Positions 43,586 to 51,965 of a stretch of 64,000 nt of DNA are shown one piece after another (position 1 is the first letter of the stretch; every line of letters begins with the position of its first letter). This DNA is from Lachnospiraceae bacterium (lineage in GTDB: Bacteria; Bacillota; Clostridia; Lachnospirales; Lachnospiraceae). The stretch covers positions 1-64,000 of the forward strand of contig CABJBM010000012.1 of the NCBI GenBank assembly GCA_902363835.1, written 5' to 3'. The position numbers and the translations under genes are program-made. Below the pieces are notes generated by a model that was not told the DNA's origin, did no database searches, and was given only the letters and a program-made list of their open reading frames with translations.

Positions 43586-43612
43586 ATTTGGCGCCATCAA
43601 ATGGTGCCAAAT
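43586..43612. promoter_or_regulatory. MtlR-type operator before the EIIA operon
   Basis: ATTTGGCGCCAT (43586-43597), CAA, ATGGTGCCAAAT (43601-43612): 12-bp arms with one mismatch. Nearly the same element lies at 50180-50205 before the EIICB gene. The TTTGGC...GCCAAA form matches operators of PRD activators such as MtlR. Confidence 0.6.
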
Positions 43613-43688
43613 CTGAAATGTATCACCAAAAGCCGGCAGCTTCCTGTTAAGGTGTTTGGATAAAGATAATAAGTTTGGGGCGTTAAAC

Positions 43689-43731
43689 AGCAAAAGGCTT
43701 ATAAACCCCAGGGGTCTATAAGCCTTTTGCT
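43689..43731. terminator. Terminator after the GntR regulator gene
   Basis: AGCAAAAGGCTTATA (43689-43703) pairs perfectly with its complement (43717-43731) around a GC-rich top. On the minus strand it follows the GntR gene. T tracts are short, so strength is uncertain. Confidence 0.65.
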
Positions 43732-43767
43732 ATTCAAAAATCAGTCCTTGAAAAAGATTGGTAATCA

Positions 43768-44466
43768 CTACTTTTTAAGGTATTCATAAGTGAAATGGTA
43801 AATCATGGCCTGATGAAACTTTTCATAATCGTGTTCATAAAGTGCCTTAATGATGCGCTCGTGCTTTTCAACGGTTATCCCAATGGATTTCGAGTTGAGC
43901 TTGGTGGTGTAATATTTGTCATAAGCCCAGAAAAAATCAATGATGGAGGAAAGGAGAACATTGTCCACTTTGGAAAACATGGTTTTATGAAACATGGCAT
44001 CTGCTTTTGCAAATTCAATGCCCAATGGCTTTGTTCCGCTATCATCCACCCCCAGATGTTTCTGCATAATGACTACCTGCTCGTTCATCCGGTCAATATC
44101 GGCCAGCCCCAGACTGCAGAAGGCCTTTTGATCAAATCCCAGTTCCAGAACATGACGCAATTCTTCAATATAATCCTTGATCTTGCTGTCATTGGAAGCG
44201 TCTACGTGGGAAATCAGGGAAGACATGAAAAAGTCGGAATTAAATTCCCTGATGATGATGCCCACACCTGGCTTGGAGGTCACCACTCCGGTGATTTCCA
44301 GGGATTTAAGTGCTTCCCTGAGCACATTCCGGCTCACGCCCAATGCCTCACAGATTTCCATTTCCGTGGGAAGCTTATCGCCTGGCTGAAGATTATGCTC
44401 CTTGATATACTGCTTGATTTCATCATATACCTGTAAATACAATTTTCTGGTTTTTAAATTTTTCAT
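43768..44466 (-). CDS. GntR/FadR-family transcriptional regulator
   Basis: A 232-aa regulator with an N-terminal winged helix (LQPGDKLPTEMEICEALGVSR and VLREALKSLEITGVV) and an FCD ligand-binding domain from about residue 85. FCD regulators often sense sugar acids or other carboxylates through a metal site. Promoter on the minus strand: TTGACT, a 17-bp spacer, TATAAT at about 44550-44522. TACAAAGTA at 44499-44507 near its start recurs at 44697-44705 in front of the truncated unit on the other side, so it probably controls both. No obvious structural gene is left under it. Confidence 0.85.
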   Translation of the reverse strand: MKNLKTRKLYLQVYDEIKQYIKEHNLQPGDKLPTEMEICEALGVSRNVLREALKSLEITGVVTSKPGVGIIIREFNSDFFMSSLISHVDASNDSKIKDYIEELRHVLELGFDQKAFCSLGLADIDRMNEQVVIMQKHLGVDDSGTKPLGIEFAKADAMFHKTMFSKVDNVLLSSIIDFFWAYDKYYTTKLNSKSIGITVEKHERIIKALYEHDYEKFHQAMIYHFTYEYLKK

Positions 44467-44498
44467 AAGTCAGCGATCCATTTCTGCTATATTTGTAT

Positions 44499-44705
44499 TA
44501 CAAAGTATTAACTTTTTTATTATTATAATTTAAAAGTAAAAAAGAGTCAAGAAAAGAAGCTTGAAAGCAAAAATGATAATAAAGTCAGAAGATAAACAGT
44601 ATATGCATAAATTATAAAGTGATATTAAGCAAGGTTATTGATTGATGTTTTAAAAGTTGATTAGACTTATATTCACAATTATATTTCTATTAGCACTACA
44701 AAGTA
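44499..44705. promoter_or_regulatory. Divergent promoter region with paired GntR-type sites
   Basis: TACAAAGTA occurs at 44499-44507 (just after the GntR promoter) and at 44697-44705 (just after a plus-strand promoter, TTGATT 44657-44662, 17-bp spacer, TATATT 44680-44685). Both copies lie where a repressor would block the start of transcription. Confidence 0.5.
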
Positions 44706-44729
44706 CAATATAAGAAAGAGAGGTTCTTT

Positions 44730-44810
44730 ATGCTTGCCGATTTAAAGATAAAGTTAAAAATGATCCGGGAAAAATATCAGGCAGGAGAATTGGAAGTATT
44801 CCGTTTTTAG
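44730..44810 (+). pseudogene. 26-codon remnant behind a GntR-type site
   Basis: An ATG at 44730, with GAGAGG 8-13 bases upstream, reads MLADLKIKLKMIREKYQAGE and ends at a TAG at 44810. It has its own promoter, operator-like site and downstream terminator. The sequence looks like the N-terminus of a longer enzyme, so this is likely what is left of an operon deleted down to its first codons. A genuine leader peptide is the alternative. Confidence 0.4.
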
Positions 44811-44860
44811 GCAGTATGGAAATCAGGCCCCCCCATCATTCTTTCGCCGGACAGTTAAGA

Positions 44861-44895
44861 ACCCCCATTTTTAAACTGAAAAATGGGGGTTTTTA
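44861..44895. terminator. Strong terminator between the remnant and mtlR
   Basis: ACCCCCATTTTT (44861-44872) and AAAAATGGGGGT (44879-44890) form a perfect stem followed by TTTTATT on the plus strand. On the minus strand it follows mtlR with a shorter T run. Confidence 0.9.
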
Positions 44896-44965
44896 TTGGA
44901 TTTGGGTTTTCGCCCTTCATGCATGATCTTCAGGGAAAAGATCATTTGACAATTCCCTGTATCAA

Positions 44966-47071
44966 TTACATCTTATCCAGATAAAATCTGAAATATTGAT
45001 TCAGATACTTGGAAACCAATGCTCTTATCTCCTCTTTTGTCCCATATCTCACAGCTTCCAGAAACTCCTCCTCCTCTATGAGCCTCTCACTTAATACGCC
45101 CAGGATCTCACTGTTTTCCGCCCCATGGTCATCATTTGGCACCAGCATGATCAAAACAACACTTACTCCTCTGAAATAAGGGTCGCTGAAAGGCTCTCCA
45201 TCTTTTGTCTGGCAGACGGAAAACACCGGCTTTGCCACGCCTTCTGTCCTGGCATGAAGCAGGGCAAAGCTTAAGTCGGGAAATATCTGGCTGCACAGCC
45301 GTTCCCTTTTCATGATATCTTCCTGGATCATGCTCTGCCGGTCAGCGTAGGAAGCCAGTTTTTCGCTGACTGCAATCAGCAGCTCCTCAAAGGTGATCCC
45401 ATTATCCACCCTTTGGTATTCCATAAGCCTTATGATATTTTTGATTTGGACAGCCACATAATTCACCTGATCCAGCTGAATGGTAAACTCCTGATTATCC
45501 TGCTTTTTGGGCATATACTCACACTGGCGCACTTTCCCTGCGATCCGTTCCATATCATCAGCCGGAAGCAGGGGGCTTACATACAGAATATCAGCTTCTT
45601 CCTTAAGGGGCACGGTGGATACAAAGAAATCCGTCTTACTCAGCACATAGGGGGATAAGTCCGTCATTCCATAAACAGACAGCTCCACCCTGTCTGAAAA
45701 GTCCCTGGCAACCTTGGAAGACATGAGCCTGGAGATCCCGATCCCGCTGGCGCAGACGATCCCTATATTCACCTTTCTCCGGCTTTCCCTTCTGCTTTCC
45801 ATCCGCACCTCTGCCGCACCGAAATGAACCGCTAAAAACCCGATCTCCGGTTCCGGCACCTCATACCCATACCGGCTCTCGATCACCTTGGCAACGGTCC
45901 TGCACCGCTCAAATATGGCCGGATAATCCTGTTTAATCTGTTCCAGCAAAGGGTTCTGAATCTTCATCCCATTGGCAAGGCGGACCAGGGTTGGTTTTAA
46001 ATGGGCGATTAAGCCCTGGATCACAAACTCCTCGTCCTGCTTTAACAGATAGGCAAGGCTGTCATCGTAGCTGTCGATCATCTCATTGACCACATCCCAC
46101 AGTTCCCTGGATTCCTCGATCTCACTTCTTGACTTCTCATCAATATTCAGCTGCTGGATCTTGGAGCCTTTGATATGCAGGCAGATATAGGCGCACTCGA
46201 TTTCCGGAATCTGAATCTGGAATTCCTCTTCCAGGGATTTGGTGATTGTCTCCGCCAGATCATAGTCCTGGTCATTGTGCAGAAAATTCGTCATATGAGG
46301 ATTTTCCTCAATGATCTCCTGCCTGCGAATACGGTTCACGGCAATTGCCACATGAATCACCAGCCCAAGGTAGGAATCCTGGGTCAGATTGAGTATGCGC
46401 TTATCCCGTATTCTCATAATACAGGCTGTTACCCGTTTTACAATATCGTCATCAAGGATTCTGTAAATATTCCTCTCACTTTTATTCTGAATTACCTTTA
46501 ATACGGACTGGTTCCTGTCTTCATACATCTCCTGTATGATCTCAGTATGGATGTTTTCATCGATAAACACCCGCAGGGCCCGGCGGAAATCCCGTTCGCT
46601 GCCCTCAATAAATACGCCGTATCCCGGCTTTCTCTTGATCTCCAGGTGATACTTGTGAAACCACTCCTTTATTGCTTCTAAATCTGAGCTGACGGTGGCC
46701 TCACTGACCCCGAATAAATCACTGTAATAATACAGCTTTTTCAGTGTTTTATCCTTGAGAATTTCCAGGATCAGGCGTTTCTGGCGTTCAATCCGGTCGG
46801 AAACATCAAGGGCATCATCAGCTTCAAGCTCAGCCTTTAAGGCTTCCATCTGATCCTTGTCTCCCTCCAGCCAGACACCTGTCCCGGTTTTGGAGCAAAA
46901 GGCCAGCCCGTACTTTTTCAATGCCCTGGGAATGTATTCCAGCTCCCTTTGTACGGTTCTTTTGCTGATATTGATCTGATCTGCAAGCTGCTTTACAGGA
47001 ATCGGTCCCTTTTCCTCCAAAAGGGCAAGGACGATCTGCTGCATCCTGGGTGTAAAATCATTACCTGCCAT
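44966..47071 (-). CDS. mtlR: PRD-containing transcriptional activator, MtlR-type
   Basis: A 701-aa PTS-regulated activator. Order: HTH (VKQLADQINISKRTVQREL, ~25-45), Mga-like HTH (YYSDLFGVSEATVSSDLEA, ~115), PRD1 (~205-310) and PRD2 (~320-425) with the histidines that receive phosphate, an EIIB-gat-like domain with Cys (IGIVCASGIGISRLMSSKV, ~440), and an EIIA-mtl-like domain with SFALLHARTEGV (~610). This matches MtlR/ManR/LicR. I use ATG 47071, eight bases after GGAGG; it overlaps the end of the EIICB gene by 11 bases. The palindromes at 43586 and 50180 are likely targets. Confidence 0.88.
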   Translation of the reverse strand: MAGNDFTPRMQQIVLALLEEKGPIPVKQLADQINISKRTVQRELEYIPRALKKYGLAFCSKTGTGVWLEGDKDQMEALKAELEADDALDVSDRIERQKRLILEILKDKTLKKLYYYSDLFGVSEATVSSDLEAIKEWFHKYHLEIKRKPGYGVFIEGSERDFRRALRVFIDENIHTEIIQEMYEDRNQSVLKVIQNKSERNIYRILDDDIVKRVTACIMRIRDKRILNLTQDSYLGLVIHVAIAVNRIRRQEIIEENPHMTNFLHNDQDYDLAETITKSLEEEFQIQIPEIECAYICLHIKGSKIQQLNIDEKSRSEIEESRELWDVVNEMIDSYDDSLAYLLKQDEEFVIQGLIAHLKPTLVRLANGMKIQNPLLEQIKQDYPAIFERCRTVAKVIESRYGYEVPEPEIGFLAVHFGAAEVRMESRRESRRKVNIGIVCASGIGISRLMSSKVARDFSDRVELSVYGMTDLSPYVLSKTDFFVSTVPLKEEADILYVSPLLPADDMERIAGKVRQCEYMPKKQDNQEFTIQLDQVNYVAVQIKNIIRLMEYQRVDNGITFEELLIAVSEKLASYADRQSMIQEDIMKRERLCSQIFPDLSFALLHARTEGVAKPVFSVCQTKDGEPFSDPYFRGVSVVLIMLVPNDDHGAENSEILGVLSERLIEEEEFLEAVRYGTKEEIRALVSKYLNQYFRFYLDKM

Positions 47072-48404
47072 CTCCTTCACCTCCCATTAACCAGTCCAGG
47101 AGTTCCTTATAACCAGACATATCCGTCAGGTTATCCACAGTAAAGCATGGCTTATTAATTCCTGACAGAAAACGGGCAAAATCCTTTTGACAGACAATGG
47201 CATCTGCATCAGCCGGAATGCGGTCAGCTGATACATGGAATACCTCCACACCTGACAAGCCTTCCAGCTTAAGCCTTTTTCTAAACAATGCACTGGCCAT
47301 GGCACTGGAGCCCATGCCCACATCACAGACAAAATATATTTTGGCGTGTTCCATTCTCTTCATCGGCATCTTTTCATCTTTCTGTTCATTTCCTTTATCA
47401 ATCACTATTTCTTCATTTTTCCCCGACATGATCAGGCAGGATAAAAGGCAGGTCACCGCAGCAGAAACAAAAATCCCCAAAACAATTCCCAGCAAATGCT
47501 TTTTGTCAGCCATAATCAGAATGGTAATGATGCTCCCCGGGGACGCCGGTCCCAAAAGTCCGCTGCCGGTCATCATGAAACAGTAATTTCCCGCTATGCT
47601 GCCTGCTATGGCTGCCGGCAAAAGCCTGATATTTGACAGTACATAGGGAAAATAAACCTCATGGATTCCGCCCAGGAACTGAATGATAATGCTGGAAACC
47701 ATTTGTTTTCTCATGTTCCGGTATACCAGTGCATAGGCAAGAAGAATCCCAAATCCAGGTCCCGGATTGGTCTCCAGGAGGAATAAAATGGAGCTGCCTT
47801 TTGATTTCAGCTGTTCCAGCCCAAGGGGAAGGAAAAATCCGTGATTGATCCAATTGTTAAAAAATATAATCTTTAAAGGTTCTACTACAAAGCTGATAAA
47901 AGGGATGATTCCCTTTTCTATCATAAATGATAAGCCGTTTCCCAGAAAACCTAGCAGCCATTCTGCCACCGGTATTAACAGGAAATAGGCTGCAGCCCCA
48001 GCAAGCAGCCCCAACCCCGCTAAATATAAGTTGCTGATAAGCATCTCAAACCCGGCAGGAATCCGATTCTTGATCCTGTCCAGCCCTTTTCGGCAGAGAA
48101 AACCGGCGATGCTGCCTGCTATGGCAGACAAAATCATGGCAGAGGCAGGCTCTGTCATAACAACAGCAGAAGCGGCAAGGGTGCCGGCTATACCGCCAAC
48201 ATCCCCGCCGCACAATGTGCCTGCTTTATATCCCATAAACACCGGAATTACCAGAAAAGACAAAATATCAGCCATTTCATGCAGGTGATTATTCTGGAAT
48301 ATGCCTGCTGAAAGGACTGGCAGCAGACCTGCTGTCACAAACAAAGGTATGCACTCCGCAATCACTCTGCTGTAATACTTCAGTACTCTTCCTGCAAATT
48401 TCAT
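47061..48404 (-). CDS. PTS mannitol-type EIICB, divergent copy
   Basis: A 447-aa membrane permease. The EIIC domain (~1-340) has IPAGFEMLISNLYLAGLG, FFNNWINHGFFLPLGLEQ, the substrate motif LGGIHEVYFPYVLSN and SPGSIITILI. A short linker leads to an EIIB domain with the phospho-cysteine in YFVCDVGMGSSAMAS near residue 370. The N-terminus (MKFAGRVLKYYSRVIAECIPL) differs from the canonical MtlA start, so the substrate may not be mannitol. It is followed directly by mtlR with an 11-base overlap and has no EIIA domain. Confidence 0.85.
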   Translation of the reverse strand: MKFAGRVLKYYSRVIAECIPLFVTAGLLPVLSAGIFQNNHLHEMADILSFLVIPVFMGYKAGTLCGGDVGGIAGTLAASAVVMTEPASAMILSAIAGSIAGFLCRKGLDRIKNRIPAGFEMLISNLYLAGLGLLAGAAAYFLLIPVAEWLLGFLGNGLSFMIEKGIIPFISFVVEPLKIIFFNNWINHGFFLPLGLEQLKSKGSSILFLLETNPGPGFGILLAYALVYRNMRKQMVSSIIIQFLGGIHEVYFPYVLSNIRLLPAAIAGSIAGNYCFMMTGSGLLGPASPGSIITILIMADKKHLLGIVLGIFVSAAVTCLLSCLIMSGKNEEIVIDKGNEQKDEKMPMKRMEHAKIYFVCDVGMGSSAMASALFRKRLKLEGLSGVEVFHVSADRIPADADAIVCQKDFARFLSGINKPCFTVDNLTDMSGYKELLDWLMGGEGDGR

Positions 48405-48462
48405 GTATGTAATTCCCCTTTTGAACCGTTATACATAAGTTATAAGGATTGTATCAGATCCG

Positions 48463-48493
48463 CAGTGGAGCTGGTAAAACCTGGGGTTTTACC
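48463..48493 (-). other. Perfect 13-bp hairpin upstream of the divergent EIICB gene
   Basis: GAGCTGGTAAAAC and its exact complement enclose a five-base loop. No T tract follows. It could be a regulatory or mRNA-stabilising stem, or part of the repeat element next to it. Confidence 0.5.
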
Positions 48494-48515
48494 AGCTCAC
48501 GGGCATTCGCTCTAT

Positions 48516-48580
48516 GAAATAAGACGGGAATAAAATTTCTTATGTGCAAGCACAACGAAATTTTATTTCCGTCTTATTTC
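48516..48580. repeat. Long inverted repeat (24-bp arms) between the two EIICB genes
   Basis: The arm at 48516-48539 (beginning GAAATAAGACGG) and the one at 48557-48580 (ending CCGTCTTATTTC) match at 23 of 24 positions. The 17-base loop holds a further TGTGC-AA-GCACA stem. It can fold as a very stable hairpin in RNA or DNA. It may be a terminator of the upstream gene, or a small dispersed palindromic element. Confidence 0.65.
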
Positions 48581-48664
48581 GCACTGCTCATCGCTTTCGT
48601 GTACATTATACCACGGTTTACAATAGGATACCAGAAAGGCTGTCTTTTTATTCTATAATTATTC

Positions 48665-50047
48665 CTAATTGTTTTTTAAGGATTCTACTAACTCATCATA
48701 TTCCGGTGCTGCCATGAAATTGGTGATCAAGACCAGCTGGGCTTCAGGATTGCTGTGAGCCGCACGCTCTCTCAATTCCTTATGGGTCACCACAATCTGG
48801 GCATCCTGCGGAATGGAGGACACCGGTGAATGAACCACCTCAATAGCTCCAAGCCCTGCTGACGCCAGTTTCTTTTTCAATACGGTTGCGCCCATAGCGC
48901 TGGATCCCATACCTGCGTCACAGGCAAACACGATCTTTTTAACGTTTCCTCCGGAGACTGTTTTCATTTCTCCGGTCTGATTTCCCTTGGACTCCTGCTT
49001 CATCTGCTTTACTTTATCCTTGGACTCCTCCAAATCTCCGCCTTTTCCTGTAAACCGCAGGAGAGGAAGAGCTACAACAAAGGAAACCGCAGCTGCTACA
49101 GCAACACCTGCCAGCACACCAAAGTAACCGCCTCTTGGTGTCATTGCAAGAACAGCCAGGATGCTTCCAGGAGATGCCGGTGAGGTTAATCCTACACCAA
49201 GGAGCTGGAATACAAAGATTCCGCTGGCTCCGCCTGCCATAACCGCCAGAAGTAAAAGAGGATTCATCAGGATATATGGAAAGTAAATCTCATGAATTCC
49301 GCCTAAAAAGTGAATGATAATAGCGCCGGGTGCCGAGCTCCTGGCAGATCCCTTACCTGCAAGGCAGTAAGCCAGTAAAACGCCCAGTCCGGGTCCCGGG
49401 TTTGCTTCCAGAAGAAAGAAAATGGATTTTCCCACTTCCTCTACCTGCTGGATTCCCATAGGGGAAAGAATTCCATGGTTAATAGCATTGTTTAAGAACA
49501 AAACCTTGGCAGGTTCAATGAAGATACTCGCCAGAGGAAGCAGCTTATTGTCCACGAAGAATCCAACTCCTGCCTCCATTACCCGGTTCAGCACCTCAAC
49601 AATAGGTACAACTCCCTTCAAGGCGATAAGCGTCAGGATGGCGCCGATGATACCCATGGAAAAGTTATTTACCAGCATTTCAAAGCCGGCAGGAATCTTG
49701 TTCTCTATCTTTTTGTCAAACTGCTTGATTACCCATGCACTGACCGGTCCTACGATCATTGCACCGATAAACATAGGAACGCTGGAACCAACAATAACAC
49801 CCATGGCTGAGATTGCGCCGATCACGCCGCCCCGCTGCCCATAAACTGCCGTACCGCCTGTATATGCGATTAAAAGCGGAAGAAGCATGCTGGCCATAGG
49901 GGAAACCAATGCCCCCAGCGTCTCATTTGGATACCAGCCGGTGGGAATAAACAATGCCGTAATCAGTCCCCATGCAATAAATGCACCGATATTGGGCATT
50001 ACCATGCCGCTTAAAAAGCGGCCGAATACTTGTACCTTCTCTTTCAT
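48665..50047 (-). CDS. mtlA: PTS mannitol-specific EIICB component
   Basis: A 460-aa membrane transporter. It starts like canonical MtlA (FGRFLSGMVMPNIGAFIAWG and LITALFIPTGWYPNE). The EIIC motifs NNAINHGILSPMGIQQ and LGGIHEIYFPYIL are exact family forms. A Lys/Glu-rich linker (~345-375) leads to EIIB with phospho-cysteine in VFACDAGMGSSAMG near residue 380. It imports and phosphorylates mannitol or a close hexitol, probably with the separate EIIA at 43040. The MtlR-type palindrome at 50180-50205 lies about 135 bases upstream. No mtlD gene is in the window. Confidence 0.9.
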   Translation of the reverse strand: MKEKVQVFGRFLSGMVMPNIGAFIAWGLITALFIPTGWYPNETLGALVSPMASMLLPLLIAYTGGTAVYGQRGGVIGAISAMGVIVGSSVPMFIGAMIVGPVSAWVIKQFDKKIENKIPAGFEMLVNNFSMGIIGAILTLIALKGVVPIVEVLNRVMEAGVGFFVDNKLLPLASIFIEPAKVLFLNNAINHGILSPMGIQQVEEVGKSIFFLLEANPGPGLGVLLAYCLAGKGSARSSAPGAIIIHFLGGIHEIYFPYILMNPLLLLAVMAGGASGIFVFQLLGVGLTSPASPGSILAVLAMTPRGGYFGVLAGVAVAAAVSFVVALPLLRFTGKGGDLEESKDKVKQMKQESKGNQTGEMKTVSGGNVKKIVFACDAGMGSSAMGATVLKKKLASAGLGAIEVVHSPVSSIPQDAQIVVTHKELRERAAHSNPEAQLVLITNFMAAPEYDELVESLKNN

Positions 50048-50179
50048 ATTTACATACCCTCACTTCATTATATAGTATTTACTGTGTGATCCGTGGAAGG
50101 TATGATTGGCCAATCAATTCCTTTTCATAGCCCTATTATAATCAATATCAGCTTCAGATTTCAACACGAAGAAACTGGG

Positions 50180-50205
50180 ATTTGGCGCTAGTTTTAGTGC
50201 CAAAT
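50180..50205. promoter_or_regulatory. MtlR-type operator before mtlA
   Basis: ATTTGGCGCTA (50180-50190), gttt, TAGTGCCAAAT (50195-50205): 11-bp arms with one mismatch. The outer eight bases of each arm, including the G/T asymmetry, are identical to the element at 43586-43612. Confidence 0.6.
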
Positions 50206-50275
50206 ATTAAAAAACCATAAAGTCTTTGTCCTATGCCCTCATGAGATCCATTTGCAACCGCCTTTATCCATACGG

Positions 50276-50321
50276 AAAAAGATGCCGCTCACCAGCTGTA
50301 AATCAACTGTTTTGCGGCATC
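50276..50321 (-). terminator. Terminator of metK
   Basis: On the minus strand GATGCCGC (50321-50314) pairs with GCGGCATC (50288-50281), with an inner CAG/CTG pairing, followed by TTTTTCC. Confidence 0.8.
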
Positions 50322-50339
50322 CTTCTCATATATTAAAGA

Positions 50340-51527
50340 TTATAAATACTCTTTTAAAAGGGAAACCTTGTCAAGCTTTTCCCAGGGTAAGTCTAAGTCA
50401 TTTCTTCCAAAATGGCCGTAAGCTGCTGTCTGCCTGTAGATGGGACGGCGTAAATCCAGCATCTTAATGATTCCGGCGGGACGCAGGTCAAAATTCTGGC
50501 GGATGATATCAACAAGCTTTTCATTGCTCAGTTTCCCGGTTCCAAAGGTATCCACCATAATGGAAGTGGGGTGAGCCACGCCAATGGCATAGGAAAGCTG
50601 GATTTCACACTTGTCAGCCAGGCCTGCTGCCACAATGTTCTTTGCAACGTAGCGGGCTGCATAAGCTGCGGAACGGTCCACCTTTGTGCAGTCCTTGCCG
50701 GAAAATGCACCGCCGCCATGACGGGCATAACCGCCGTAGGTGTCTACGATGATCTTGCGGCCTGTCAAACCGCTGTCGCCGTGAGGTCCTCCAATGACAA
50801 AACGGCCCGTAGGATTAATATAGAATTTAGTGTTCCCATCCACCAGCTCTGCCGGCAGAACTTCGTCAAATACATATTTTTTAATGTCAATGTGAATCTG
50901 TTCCTGGCTCACATTCTCATCATGCTGAGTGGACAAAACCACTGCATCCAAACGGAGAGGCTTGCCGTTTTCATCGTATTCCACTGTTACCTGGGTCTTT
51001 CCGTCGGGACGGAGATAAGTCAGTGTTCCATCCTTGCGGACCTTTGTAAGCCTGAGAGCCAGCTTATGGGCAAGGGCAATGGGATAAGGCATATATTCCT
51101 CGGTTTCATTGCTGGCAAAACCAAACATCATTCCCTGGTCTCCTGCTCCGATGGCATCGATTTCTTCGTCAGACATTTTGTGTTCCTTTGCTTCCAGAGC
51201 CCGGTCAACGCCTAAGGCAATGTCAGCGGACTGCTCATCCAAAGCTACCATAACGCCGCAGGTATCGCAGTCAAATCCATATTTTGCACGGTCATAGCCG
51301 ATTTCTCTTACGGTTTCCCGTACCACCTTCTGAATGTCCACATAAGCATGGGTGGTTATTTCTCCCATGACCATGACAAGGCCTGTGGTACAGCAGGTTT
51401 CACAAGCCACACGGCTCATTGGATCCTGCCTTAACATCTCATCTAAAATCGCATCAGAGATCTGGTCACACATTTTATCCGGATGTCCTTCTGTAACGGA
51501 CTCGGATGTGAATAATAATTTTTCCAT
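50340..51527 (-). CDS. metK: S-adenosylmethionine synthetase
   Basis: A 395-aa enzyme making SAM from methionine and ATP. It has the ATP site [19 protein letters not shown] near residue 14, the signature [13 protein letters not shown] near 118 and the P-loop-like [19 protein letters not shown] near 265. The first strand is [16 protein letters not shown]. The length is standard. GGAGG lies ten bases before the ATG. The leader carries a SAM-I riboswitch and its terminator, so the gene is switched off when SAM is abundant. It works with metE-metF at the right end of the window. Confidence 0.96.
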   Translation of the reverse strand: MEKLLFTSESVTEGHPDKMCDQISDAILDEMLRQDPMSRVACETCCTTGLVMVMGEITTHAYVDIQKVVRETVREIGYDRAKYGFDCDTCGVMVALDEQSADIALGVDRALEAKEHKMSDEEIDAIGAGDQGMMFGFASNETEEYMPYPIALAHKLALRLTKVRKDGTLTYLRPDGKTQVTVEYDENGKPLRLDAVVLSTQHDENVSQEQIHIDIKKYVFDEVLPAELVDGNTKFYINPTGRFVIGGPHGDSGLTGRKIIVDTYGGYARHGGGAFSGKDCTKVDRSAAYAARYVAKNIVAAGLADKCEIQLSYAIGVAHPTSIMVDTFGTGKLSNEKLVDIIRQNFDLRPAGIIKMLDLRRPIYRQTAAYGHFGRNDLDLPWEKLDKVSLLKEYL

Positions 51528-51556
51528 GTTGTCATTTCCTCCTTCTTACCCATGTA

Positions 51557-51621
51557 CTTTGGGCATGCAGGCATGGCCGCAGGGTGATCTCCTTCCTGCC
51601 CTCACTCTTTGGGCATGCAGG
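51557..51621. repeat. 15-bp direct repeat in the metK leader
   Basis: CTTTGGGCATGCAGG occurs at 51557-51571 and 51607-51621, 50 bases apart, between the riboswitch terminator and the metK ribosome site. Confidence 0.6.
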
Positions 51622-51666
51622 TATCCCCATACGTCATCCCTCCTTATATGATATGGGGGAATAACA

Positions 51667-51695
51667 AAAAGAAAAGTCCGCAGCAACGCGGACTT
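51667..51695 (-). terminator. Riboswitch-controlled terminator upstream of metK
   Basis: On the minus strand AAGTCCGC (51695-51688), loop GTTGCT, GCGGACTT (51681-51674), then TTCTTTTTG. It is the expression platform of the SAM-I riboswitch. Confidence 0.88.
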
Positions 51696-51718
51696 GATTC
51701 AACAATGTATCAAATCCT

Positions 51719-51843
51719 CTTATTGCTCGATTTCTCGCTCAGGTTGGCACCTTCCAATCGCGCTTTGTGGCGAAACGCCATCATTTCCGGTCGGGGTTGC
51801 CGTGACTTCACAGATCCTTTGTATCTCCATCACTCTGAATAAG
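51719..51843 (-). ncRNA. SAM-I (S-box) riboswitch
   Basis: Read on the minus strand, the P1 strands CTTATT (51843-51838... complement) and AATAAG close the aptamer. Inside are CAGAGTGATGGAG (kink-turn side), AGAT-ACAAAGG-ATCT (P2 stem), TGAAGTCACGGCAACC (the S-box core usually written TGAAxCCxGGCAACC) and GGAAGGTGCCAACCTGAGCG (the GGTGCxAA core). The order and spacing match SAM-I aptamers. SAM binding should favour the terminator at 51674-51695 and shut off metK. Confidence 0.92.
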
Positions 51844-51900
51844 GGATATTACGTACTTTTCATTTGTTATTCAATTGTAAGCAGTATATACTGCAAGTAC

Positions 51901-51929
51901 ATTTTAACGTATTTAAAAACAGCTGTCAA
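51901..51929 (-). promoter_or_regulatory. Promoter of the metK transcript
   Basis: On the minus strand TTGACA (51929-51924), a 17-bp spacer and TAAAAT (51906-51901), about 50 bases before the riboswitch. Confidence 0.8.
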
Positions 51930-51965
51930 GAGTTTTTCACCCTTTGCCAGGGCAAACACCGCCAC

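Noticed and set aside
43508..43693. 62-residue N-terminal extension of the EIIA protein
   Set aside because: It runs through the operator palindrome, and the GTG at 43507 has AGGAGG at ideal spacing and gives normal EIIA length.
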